The notes under the pieces: model-generated
The model's input: the letters and a program-made list of their open reading frames with translations, nothing else
The model's database searches: none
What the model was told of the DNA's origin: nothing
NCBI RefSeq assembly: GCF_905175375.1
Contig: NZ_CAJIMS010000001.1
Span: 1,426,001-1,490,000 of the forward strand
Reading direction: 5' to 3'
Length of the DNA: 64,000 bases
Origin: Chryseobacterium aquaeductus
GTDB lineage: Bacteria > Bacteroidota > Bacteroidia > Flavobacteriales > Weeksellaceae
Shown here: piece after piece, positions 26,440 to 33,456 of the stretch
Numbering within the stretch: the stretch's first letter is position 1
Layout of the letters: each line of letters opens with the position of its first letter
Translations under genes and position numbers: made by a program

Positions 26440-27183
26440 TCATCCCACCAGCCAATCTTTAAAATCTTTCACGCGGTCTCGGCTTACGGTAATCTCTTCT
26501 TGTGGCTGATATTGCATTTCAACCTTATAATTGGGGGAAGTGTGAATGTTTTTGATAAAATCTGAATTGATGATAAACTGCCTGTTGGATCGGAAGAATT
26601 TCTTTTCATCAAGCACGTCTTCCAACTCATCCAACGTGAAATCTGATGGATAGGTTCGGTCTTGGGTCTGGAGATATACTATTTTGTTTTCGCTAAAAAA
26701 ACAACTCACTTCATGGGTCTGCACAATCTTTAAATTGTACCCTATTTTCACAAGAATTCTTGAAAGCGTACTTTTTTCTTTTTTGATTAATTGCTTAATA
26801 TCCTGTGAATTAACAGACTGATTTGAAGGTAAGAACGATTTGAATTTCTCGATTGCACCGGCAAGATCTTCTTCCATGATTGGCTTCAAAAGATAATCGA
26901 TACTGTTGAGTTTAAACGCTTTCAAAGTATATTGATCAAACGCTGTTGTGTAAATGATAAACGCTTTTGTAGAAATCTTCTCGAAAATATCAAACGACAA
27001 ACCGTCACCCAAAACAATGTCTGAAAAAATAAGTTGGGGATGATCATTTTCAGAAAACCAATGTACCGCATCTTCTACAGATTCCAGATTAGCAACCAAC
27101 TGTAAATCAGGAAAAAGACTCAACATTCTTTCCAACTTTCTTGCTGCTGGTTTTTCGTCTTCTATGATAACCGTTTTAATCAT
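26440..27183 (-). CDS. LytTR-type response regulator
   Basis: A 247-residue response regulator of the LytR/AlgR class. The receiver domain (about 1-120) has the acidic pocket IIEDE, the phospho-acceptor Asp55 in LIFSDIVLGDG, the Thr of IYTTAF and the conserved Lys of LLKP. A LytTR DNA-binding domain follows (about 150-245), with FFRSNRQFIINSDFIKNI typical of the family. It lies last in the minus-strand cluster, with 167 bases before it. Its partner kinase is the 2TM-fused sensor at 28399-29724. The repeats at 28031, 29780 and 32830 are candidate binding sites. Confidence 0.92.
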   Translation of the reverse strand: MIKTVIIEDEKPAARKLERMLSLFPDLQLVANLESVEDAVHWFSENDHPQLIFSDIVLGDGLSFDIFEKISTKAFIIYTTAFDQYTLKAFKLNSIDYLLKPIMEEDLAGAIEKFKSFLPSNQSVNSQDIKQLIKKEKSTLSRILVKIGYNLKIVQTHEVSCFFSENKIVYLQTQDRTYPSDFTLDELEDVLDEKKFFRSNRQFIINSDFIKNIHTSPNYKVEMQYQPQEEITVSRDRVKDFKDWLVG

Positions 27184-27350
27184 TGAGCTTGGTTTTTAGT
27201 TTAATTTGAATTAAATATTTCTTAGTAGTCATAATGTTTAATTTTAACGCAAAGTTGACAAAGATTTTTTAACTACTAACTGTTTTTAAGTTATAATAGA
27301 TTACAGACAATAATAAATTTTAAATAAAAATAATTAAATCTTTTCTTTTT

Positions 27351-27626
27351 CTAAAACTTAATCGGTTTTTTCGTTTTATTCAATTCTTCTTCCAGGATTC
27401 TATTTTCCCATTCTGCATTCAAAACAAATAATTTTACAGCTTTTACGACCAAAATAATTGCCCAAATCGTTACAATAATCGAACCGCCGAATAGCGATTG
27501 AGACCAATCTCCGGTTTTAAAAAATCTTCTGATAAATATAAATGCTGCTACGATCGCAAACCACATGCAGTTTTTATAGAATGACTTCAGGTCTTTTACT
27601 CTCTGTTGTGCGTTGTTGTAATTCAT
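27351..27626 (-). CDS. 2TM domain-containing protein
   Basis: A 91-residue protein with two transmembrane helices (about 20-37 and 47-63). It has the 2TM-family layout AQQRVKDLKSFYKNCMWFAIVAAFIF and a degenerate end, AEWENRILEEEL, where paralogues read WEERKI. It is 25 bases downstream of another 2TM gene (27652-27948) and likely in the same transcript. It is the most divergent of the four 2TM domains in this cluster. Its function is unknown; proteins of this family cluster with LytTR systems. Confidence 0.85.
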   Translation of the reverse strand: MNYNNAQQRVKDLKSFYKNCMWFAIVAAFIFIRRFFKTGDWSQSLFGGSIIVTIWAIILVVKAVKLFVLNAEWENRILEEELNKTKKPIKF

Positions 27627-27651
27627 TTTTTTAGTTTTTAAAGGTTATTGA

Positions 27652-27948
27652 TTAAAGTGATTTTGTATTTCTTTTTTCTCTTTCCATCAGTTCTTTTATT
27701 TTTCTTTCTTCCCAATCTTTTCCGATTCCGAAAGTTCCGATTGCGTGTATGGCAATCCCTAATCCCCATCCCAACATCGGCCAATAAAACCAAAGATGTT
27801 GCGGTGATGTTAAAAGATTAAGAATCAATAAAAACGGAATAACGATGCAGTATGAAGTAAGATTTCCATAAAAACCTTTAAGATCTTTTACTCTTTTTGC
27901 TGCTTTTTCGTAAGCTAAATTTTCTTTGTTGAATGATAAATTTTCCAT
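27652..27948 (-). CDS. 2TM domain-containing protein
   Basis: A 98-residue protein: helical start YEKAAKRVKDLKGFYGN, two transmembrane helices (about 30-48 and 58-75), and an end segment GKDWEERKIKELMERE. It is very close to the C-terminal domain of the histidine kinase at 28399-29724 (shared SLWFYWPMLGWG-type core and GKDWEERKI), so the two arose by a recent duplication. It has its own promoter (box 27992-27999) with an upstream repeat pair at 28031-28060, and it is separated from the kinase operon by a terminator. Confidence 0.9.
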   Translation of the reverse strand: MENLSFNKENLAYEKAAKRVKDLKGFYGNLTSYCIVIPFLLILNLLTSPQHLWFYWPMLGWGLGIAIHAIGTFGIGKDWEERKIKELMEREKRNTKSL

Positions 27949-27991
27949 GATATTTATTTTTAAAATTAGATTTTGTTTGTTTTTCTTGAGT

Positions 27992-28060
27992 CAAATTTAG
28001 GTCAAGAAACAGCCTTACTTCAACTTTATATTACCGAACGGTCAATTTTCTGCACTGAAC
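27992..28060 (-). promoter_or_regulatory. Promoter and LytTR-type direct repeat upstream of the 2TM genes
   Basis: On the minus strand there is a -7 box TAAATTTG (27992-27999, plus strand CAAATTTA). Upstream lies a two-part repeat: TTACCGAAC (28031-28039) and GCACTGAAC (28052-28060), 21 bp apart start to start, read on the plus strand. The ACCGAA core starts 34 bases beyond the box. The same layout is found at two other promoters in this window. The minus-strand form of the proximal half is ACCGTTCGGTAA, which resembles the CCGTTCG core of AlgR sites. Confidence 0.65.
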
Positions 28061-28068
28061 AGCAAAAA

Positions 28069-28091
28069 TCCCGACTCTATTGAAATCGGGA
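28069..28091 (-). terminator. Terminator of the kinase-2TM transcript
   Basis: TCCCGA and TCGGGA pair around a 11-base loop; read on the minus strand the hairpin is followed by TTTTTG. It lies 22 bases past the stop of the 2TM gene at 28113 and before the promoter of the next 2TM gene, so the cluster is split into two transcripts. Confidence 0.7.
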
Positions 28092-28112
28092 CTAATATGT
28101 GTTGAAATCGGT

Positions 28113-28412
28113 TTACTTGTTTTTATCCATCAGTTCTTTTATTTTTCTTTCTTCCCAATTGCTGCCGAATATCATTGCCGGTAAGAAAACACTCAATCCG
28201 TGTGCAACCAGACCGACACCCCACAAGAGAGGCAACTTCAATAAATCCCATTCCCAGTACTTTTCTCCCCGATCCAGATCGAGTGCTTTTGCACCAACAA
28301 TAAAAATATTGACGAAAAAGTAGACCATAGCATGCGTATAAAATCCTTTGATTTTTTTCATCCTTCTTTCCGCCTCGCGATAGCGGATGTGATTTTTGTT
28401 AATATTTTCCAT
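28113..28412 (-). CDS. 2TM domain-containing protein
   Basis: A 99-residue protein, MENINKNHIRYREAERRMKKIKGFYTHAM, then two transmembrane helices (about 30-45 and 62-82), and the signature GSNWEERKIKELMDKNK at the end. It overlaps the end of the kinase gene by 14 bases, so the two are translationally coupled and their stoichiometry may be linked. It belongs to the same paralogous group as 27652-27948 and the kinase C-terminus but is more divergent. Probable inner-membrane partner of the kinase (inferred). Confidence 0.88.
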   Translation of the reverse strand: MENINKNHIRYREAERRMKKIKGFYTHAMVYFFVNIFIVGAKALDLDRGEKYWEWDLLKLPLLWGVGLVAHGLSVFLPAMIFGSNWEERKIKELMDKNK

Positions 28413-29724
28413 TCCTATTTTGTTTTTCTAAAATTTCTCTTATTTTTCTCTCTTCCCAATCTTTTCCTACAGCAAAAGTTCCCATTCCATGAGCCGCAAC
28501 ACCAATTCCCCAACCCAACATTGGCCAATAAAACCAAAGACTCTTGGGAGATGTAATCAGATTTAAAATAATCAGAAAAGGAATAATTACACAATAAGCA
28601 ATAAGATTTCCGTAAAAGCTTTTTATCTCCATCATCCGTTTTTTTGCTCTGTCGTATGCGTGATTATCATCCTCCATCAAATTAGTAACAACACTTGGTT
28701 TATCATTGAGAACAGGAAGTTTTACTTTAAAATAATCTTCAGATTTTTCAATAAAAACATTTTTATCTGTAAGCAAAGAATATCTCTGTACGATGTTTGC
28801 CAAGCCAATTCCTGCACTCTCTTTGATCTGCTCCCGAATCTGGAGATTATTTTCTATACACAAATTGTCGCCTTCGGTAAAAATTGTTATCAACAATGGC
28901 TTAGAAGATGTTGCCAAATTGTGCTTGATGCAGTTTTCCAAAAGCAGCTGCAGAGAAAGTGGGACTACAAACCTTCGCATATCTTCATTTTTGACATTGA
29001 ATTCAAAATTTACACTTTCTTCAAATCTTGTTTTCAACAGATCACAATAGGTTTTTGCAAATTCTATTTCGTCTTCAATAGTCACCAATTCCTTATCTTT
29101 TTGCTCTAAAACATACCGATAAATCTTCGACATGGAAGCGGTGAATTTTTGTGCTTTTGCAGGGTTTTCGTCGATTAATGAGCTTAAAACATTTAAGGAA
29201 TTGAAAAGGAAATGAGGATCTAGCTGGTTTTTTAAACTTTCAAACTGTGCGTTGGCAGATTTTGCGATAAGTTTTTGCTCTACCACTTCTTTTTTGGAAG
29301 TTTTTTTGAGTTCTTCCATAAAGCCTTTTGCGTGCAAAAAAGCCGAAATCAGTAACGCAATATTGATCGTAAACCAATTGATAAAATTGTACCTGCCCGA
29401 AAAATATTCCTGTGTAGAAACTGCTTTTTGAAACACCACAAAATTCATATAATTACAAAAATAAACCAGAATTGTATTGGCGAGAAGTATGGAAATTATA
29501 CTGATAATTGTCCGTTTTGTAGTTGCCTCAGACCAAGGGATTTTTTTGTTTAAAAAGTCATTGATCAATCCGTTTCCTGCACCTAAAAGAAACGAATACA
29601 TTGCGGAAATAAGTAAGGTGAGAAAAAAATTCTCAACAGTTTTTTCGTCAGTAAAAGCGAAAAAAAAGAAAAGTGAAGTGCCAAGCGAAATCCAAAGCAG
29701 TATGATAAAATCTTTACGTTTCAT
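28399..29724 (-). CDS. LytS-type histidine kinase fused to a C-terminal 2TM domain
   Basis: A 441-residue sensor kinase. The N-terminal membrane part has four helices (about 6-25, 33-52, 70-92, 115-135). The kinase (His_kinase PF06580 type) has the phospho-acceptor His171 in LDPHFLFNSLN, the N-box LLLENCIKHN (about 261-270) and the G-box GIGLANIVQRY (about 305-315). Beyond the ATPase (after about 345) it continues into a complete 2TM domain (about 356-435) ending WEERKIREILEK. A membrane domain placed after the kinase is unusual; it would bring the C-terminus back to the membrane. The promoter carries the LytTR-type repeat, implying autoregulation. Confidence 0.9.
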   Translation of the reverse strand: MKRKDFIILLWISLGTSLFFFFAFTDEKTVENFFLTLLISAMYSFLLGAGNGLINDFLNKKIPWSEATTKRTIISIISILLANTILVYFCNYMNFVVFQKAVSTQEYFSGRYNFINWFTINIALLISAFLHAKGFMEELKKTSKKEVVEQKLIAKSANAQFESLKNQLDPHFLFNSLNVLSSLIDENPAKAQKFTASMSKIYRYVLEQKDKELVTIEDEIEFAKTYCDLLKTRFEESVNFEFNVKNEDMRRFVVPLSLQLLLENCIKHNLATSSKPLLITIFTEGDNLCIENNLQIREQIKESAGIGLANIVQRYSLLTDKNVFIEKSEDYFKVKLPVLNDKPSVVTNLMEDDNHAYDRAKKRMMEIKSFYGNLIAYCVIIPFLIILNLITSPKSLWFYWPMLGWGIGVAAHGMGTFAVGKDWEERKIREILEKQNRNGKY

Positions 29725-29741
29725 GAGTCAATTTTCTGATT

Positions 29742-29809
29742 CAAAAATAATTTAAAATATTCTCAGCAAAAATTAATGATTACTGAATGGTTGATTTCAA
29801 TTTCTGAGC
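29742..29809 (-). promoter_or_regulatory. Promoter and LytTR-type direct repeat upstream of the kinase operon
   Basis: The minus-strand -7 box is TATTTTTG (29742-29749; plus strand CAAAAATA). Plus-strand repeat halves are TTACTGAAT (29780-29788) and TTTCTGAGC (29801-29809), 21 bp apart, and the ACTGAA core starts 33 bases past the box. A CAA (minus-strand TTG) at 29767-29769 fits a -33 element. The second half is the weakest of the three sites. The kinase ATG is 18 bases downstream of the box. Confidence 0.65.
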
Positions 29810-29851
29810 AATATAACTTAGCTTTCCAAGAAAAACATGGAACACTTTTCA

Positions 29852-30502
29852 TTATTTTCCAGCTTCTGAACTGATAAAATATTCTGCTTCAGATTTTCCC
29901 CAATGAGGATCTAATGATGTTTTTGGTTTGAAAGAATTAAACTTTTCTAATGCCAATTTAAACATTTCAATACCTTTCGTTTTGCTTCCTCCATATTGCT
30001 CCGGAGTAAAATAAGTATCTTCTGCTTTTATCAAAATGACTCTCGGGTTGTTGGGATTCAATTTTTCTGCAAGATTAAGTTCTTCCTGAGCTTTCATCCC
30101 GAACGTCATGTATCTCTCTTGTGGATTGACCATCATTTTCAAAGAATAAATCATTTTCTGCAAAAGATGAATTTCAGAATTGTCTTTTTCTAAATTGTCG
30201 GCGCTATCCACATATTTTTGCGCCTGATCAGCTGCCTCATCCAAACCTTGGGTTTTGCCTTCTCTCATTATTAATCTTCCTTTCTGAATGTAAGATAATG
30301 CGGCGTAGTAATTGGGTTGCCATTTTGTCGATTCTTTATCGGCAATTCTCTGAAAATCATTTGCCAGAGTCTGGAATTCTTCAGCCGTTTTACAATTCTC
30401 TATTTTAGAGATTTTTTCGGTCATTATTTTTTCATAATTGGTCTGAGCAAATGATACTAAACTCATCATAACTAAAGCAAAGCTTAAAAGATATTTTTTC
30501 AT
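29852..30502 (-). CDS. Exported helical repeat protein, cotranscribed with a TonB-dependent receptor
   Basis: A 216-residue protein with signal peptide MKKYLLSFALVMMSLVSFAQ, so periplasmic. The mature part is almost all helical, with EEFQTLANDFQRIADKES, NYYAALSYIQKGRLIM and LAEKLNPNNPRVILIKAEDTYF, which look like TPR units of irregular length. It lies 40 bases downstream of the TonB-dependent receptor on the same strand and is probably in its transcript and under the same LytTR-type promoter. It could be a periplasmic partner of the receptor; that is inference from position. Confidence 0.72.
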   Translation of the reverse strand: MKKYLLSFALVMMSLVSFAQTNYEKIMTEKISKIENCKTAEEFQTLANDFQRIADKESTKWQPNYYAALSYIQKGRLIMREGKTQGLDEAADQAQKYVDSADNLEKDNSEIHLLQKMIYSLKMMVNPQERYMTFGMKAQEELNLAEKLNPNNPRVILIKAEDTYFTPEQYGGSKTKGIEMFKLALEKFNSFKPKTSLDPHWGKSEAEYFISSEAGK

Positions 30503-30542
30503 GATTATAAATTTTTAATGTTACTATTTTATTATTAAATTA

Positions 30543-32774
30543 TTAAAGATTATTATTAATTGCGTCCTGGGTTTTATCTACTCCAAAACTAATGAACATT
30601 CCTACAAACACAAAAGTATTGACTGGCGGAACTACTGCTGAACTTCGTGATCCGTTTTGAGAGAAATTGTAACCATAAACGTTTTTTGTTCCTAAAATAT
30701 TCGAAACGCTTAAAACAAAAATAGTAAATGCTTTAGCATCTTTTTTACCGAGATTTGGAAGGTAATTAATGCTGAAATTCAGCGCATTATAATCTTTCAG
30801 TCTTCCTTCGTTTCTGATTACATTCTCATTGTTTTGAGTGATAATATCGTAATAAGGTCGTCCTTTTGCGTACGTGTAAGAAAGATTAAATCCGGTTTTC
30901 CATTCCGGGAAAAATCTTTTGGCAACGGCAGAAAGTGTGTGTTCTGCTGCAAAATTTGGCTTTAAGCTCACAGGATAATTCAGAAAATCTCTTTTAGAAT
31001 CCAGAAATGAATAACTGATCCAATAATCTATATTTTCAAAAGTTTTTTTGTCTCTCCAAAAGAGTTCTATTCCTTTTGCAAATCCGTTTCCATTGTTGTT
31101 GAAAGCAGTCTGCACTTGTTGGTTTTGATCGGCATTCGGTATTATATTTTGTGTTTTTATCAATTCATCATACTTTTTATAGAACGCTTCCAGTCTCAAA
31201 CTTCTTCCTTCAGTGGATCTCTGTACCTGAAAAATAAAATGCTGAGATTTTTGAAAATCTAAATTCGCAGACGAGTTAATATATTTACTTTCAGGGTTTT
31301 GAAAGAACAAACCGTAAGCAAAAGAGGTCGTCCAATCTTTTGCCAGACGATAAGCCAATGCAAAACGTGGAGCGATGTTGGTTTTATTTAAATAAGAAGA
31401 ATTTTCTGCTCTTACACCAATCTTTGCAGACAAATGATTGCTGAAACCTAGATCTGTTTCTAAAAATGCTGAAGATATAAGATCCTTAAAATTTTTATTA
31501 ATATCGCCGAAATTCATTTTTTCGCTCGCATTATTTAGTTCAAAACCACCTCTCAAAGCGCTTATTTTATTTATTTTTCTGTCTAAAACTGCCTTAAAGT
31601 TGATATAATTCCCATCGTTTAATACTTGATTACTGGCAGATTCCACTTCATTTTTCTCAGTTGAGAAATTGAGATCAGATTGATTATAAGAATAAGAAGC
31701 TCCGGCATTCAAAAGATATTTCCCGAATTTTTGTTTGAAAGATAAGTTATGATACGTGTTTTTCCCTTTTAATTTAACTAAAGCAAAATCGTAATCCGGT
31801 TCTAAACTTTCTGTTTTTACACCCAATTTATTACTGTCAAACATTCCGTAATATTTTAAAAAACCTCCGGATTTTGTTCTCAGTCTAAAATTGGCATCTC
31901 CGTTGAAACCTTGCGGAGCGTCGATGAAATTGGTATTAAAATTAAAAACTTCCTGCATCAGACTCAGCATAGAATATCCTGCAGTTGCGCCGTAAGAATA
32001 GTTTTTGCTCTCACTTAATTTCTGAAAACCTCCATTCAAAAATATCGGTGACACCCCAAAATCATAAGAACTCTGATCCGGAAGATCAACACTTTCCAAC
32101 ATTAAAGCTCCCGAAAGTGCCTGCCCATATAAAGCAGAATATCCACCGCTTGAGAAAATATTTCCTTTGAAAAGAGAAGTGTTGAAACGGTCTCTGCCTG
32201 CAATTCCCGGAACTGAGTTGGAGAAATAATTGTTGATTAAACTTCCATCCATAAAAATTTTCGTTTCCGAACCTGTTCCTCCACGGACGAAAAGCCCTTC
32301 CGTTTCTCCTACTTTCTGTACGCCTGGGAGAAAATTCAGAGCTGAAGATATTTGTCCGTCTGCTCCTGCGGTTGTATAGATATCTATAGGTGTCAGCAAT
32401 GCTGTGGCTCTTTTTTTGTCACTTGCTTCAATTGATCCCGCAGAAACTACTACAGCGTCTATTTCGTTGATTTGCTCCTTCAATTCAGCGTTTACCAAAA
32501 TATTTTTGTCTTCGATGAAAATCTTTTTCTCAATCTCATTGAATTTTGAATGTACAAATGTGATCGTGTGATTGCCTTTCTCTGAAGTTTCAAAGGAAAA
32601 ATTTCCTTCAGAATCTGTAGTTGCACCGTCGTATGTGTCTTTTAAAGTTACATTAATTTCACTAACTCCTTTGTTCTTGAAGGTTACCTTCCCCGAAATC
32701 TTCACCTGTGCAAAATTCAGAAAAAAACAAAAAAAGAAAATGAGAAATAAAATCCTCTGAATCATGGTATTCAT
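30543..32774 (-). CDS. TonB-dependent receptor with carboxypeptidase-like N-terminal domain
   Basis: A 743-residue outer-membrane receptor. Signal peptide (MIQRILFLIFFFCFFLNFAQ if the ATG at 32765 is used; 32774 also possible) is followed by a carboxypeptidase regulatory-like domain (about 25-105: VKISGKVTFKNKGVSEI onwards). The plug domain contains LNFLPGVQKVGETEGLFVRGG, and a 22-strand barrel follows to the C-terminus. It is shorter than SusC-type proteins and has no SusD neighbour. The substrate is unknown. Its promoter carries the same repeat as the kinase operon, so it is a likely target of the LytTR regulator. Confidence 0.92.
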   Translation of the reverse strand: MNTMIQRILFLIFFFCFFLNFAQVKISGKVTFKNKGVSEINVTLKDTYDGATTDSEGNFSFETSEKGNHTITFVHSKFNEIEKKIFIEDKNILVNAELKEQINEIDAVVVSAGSIEASDKKRATALLTPIDIYTTAGADGQISSALNFLPGVQKVGETEGLFVRGGTGSETKIFMDGSLINNYFSNSVPGIAGRDRFNTSLFKGNIFSSGGYSALYGQALSGALMLESVDLPDQSSYDFGVSPIFLNGGFQKLSESKNYSYGATAGYSMLSLMQEVFNFNTNFIDAPQGFNGDANFRLRTKSGGFLKYYGMFDSNKLGVKTESLEPDYDFALVKLKGKNTYHNLSFKQKFGKYLLNAGASYSYNQSDLNFSTEKNEVESASNQVLNDGNYINFKAVLDRKINKISALRGGFELNNASEKMNFGDINKNFKDLISSAFLETDLGFSNHLSAKIGVRAENSSYLNKTNIAPRFALAYRLAKDWTTSFAYGLFFQNPESKYINSSANLDFQKSQHFIFQVQRSTEGRSLRLEAFYKKYDELIKTQNIIPNADQNQQVQTAFNNNGNGFAKGIELFWRDKKTFENIDYWISYSFLDSKRDFLNYPVSLKPNFAAEHTLSAVAKRFFPEWKTGFNLSYTYAKGRPYYDIITQNNENVIRNEGRLKDYNALNFSINYLPNLGKKDAKAFTIFVLSVSNILGTKNVYGYNFSQNGSRSSAVVPPVNTFVFVGMFISFGVDKTQDAINNNL

Positions 32775-32791
32775 GTCTTATAGTTTGACCT

Positions 32792-32859
32792 CAAAATTAT
32801 ACCACATTATTTTAATCTCATAATTTTTTGTACTGAATGGTCATATTTTTGTACTGAAT
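32792..32859 (-). promoter_or_regulatory. Promoter and LytTR-type direct repeat upstream of the TonB-dependent receptor
   Basis: The minus-strand -7 box is TAATTTTG (32792-32799; plus strand CAAAATTA), 17 bases from the ATG at 32774. On the plus strand the repeat halves are GTACTGAAT (32830-32838) and again GTACTGAAT (32851-32859), identical over 9 bases and 21 bp apart. The ACTGAA core starts 33 bases past the box. This is the cleanest of three sites. It also overlaps the plus-strand promoter of sodC (32844-32851). Confidence 0.75.
32844..32851 (+). promoter_or_regulatory. -7 box of the sodC-like gene
   Basis: TATTTTTG matches TAnnTTTG and ends 34 bases before the sodC ATG. It lies between the two halves of the LytTR-type repeat, so a bound regulator would probably block or alter this promoter while activating the divergent receptor gene. 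Confidence 0.55.
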
Positions 32860-32885
32860 AGGTTTTAAACCACTAAATACAATCT

Positions 32886-33389
32886 ATGAAACTACAAACC
32901 TTAACCTTATTTACAGGTTTTGCACTATTAGCTACATCTTGCAGTTCTAGCAAAACCTACAATATTTTAGCAAAAAGCGGAACCCAAACTGAAGGAATGG
33001 CAGAATTTACTCAAAAAGGGAATGACGTTGTTCTAAAACTGGAAGTGAATAATCTAACTCCTGGCATCCATGCGGTTCATATCCATGAAAAAGGCGATTG
33101 CTCCTCTCCTACTGCAGAATCTGCCGGCGGACACTGGAATCCGTCAAAATCTGACCATGGCAAATGGGGAAATGCACACTTCCACATGGGCGATATAGGA
33201 AATTTGGTTGCTGACCATGAGGGAAAGGCAAAACTGACCTTCAAAACCGACAAATGGTGTCTTGATTGTCCTGAAGAAGCAAAAAACATTATGGGCAAAG
33301 GATTAATCATTCATGCAGGAAAAGATGATTATCAAACTCAGCCAACCGGAAATGCAGGCGGACGAGTGGGATGTATTGAGATTAAATAA
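32886..33389 (+). CDS. sodC: Cu/Zn superoxide dismutase family lipoprotein
   Basis: A 167-residue envelope protein. Signal peptide with lipobox (LLATSC, lipid Cys at 19). The SOD fold has copper ligands in HAVHIHEKGDC and later HFHMGDIGN, the zinc loop GGHWNPSKSDHGKWGNAH, and the end segment LIIHAGKDDYQTQPTGNAGGRVGC, which retains the active-site Arg and the disulfide Cys. It converts superoxide in the envelope to peroxide and oxygen. An inserted CLDCPEEAK segment adds two further Cys. It is divergent from the TonB-dependent receptor. Confidence 0.93.
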   Translation: MKLQTLTLFTGFALLATSCSSSKTYNILAKSGTQTEGMAEFTQKGNDVVLKLEVNNLTPGIHAVHIHEKGDCSSPTAESAGGHWNPSKSDHGKWGNAHFHMGDIGNLVADHEGKAKLTFKTDKWCLDCPEEAKNIMGKGLIIHAGKDDYQTQPTGNAGGRVGCIEIK

Positions 33390-33407
33390 TTTTAATGTAT
33401 CCAAAAA

Positions 33408-33444
33408 CAAAAGCGGCGCTAATCGATGATTAGCGCCGCTTTTG
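33408..33444. terminator. Bidirectional terminator between sodC and prc
   Basis: A 17-bp perfect inverted repeat (33408-33424 with 33428-33444) around a 3-base GAT loop, GC-rich in the middle, with A runs on the left and T runs on the right. It sits between convergent genes, 18 bases after the sodC stop and 12 before the prc stop. Confidence 0.92.
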
Positions 33445-33456
33445 TTTATTTTAGTT

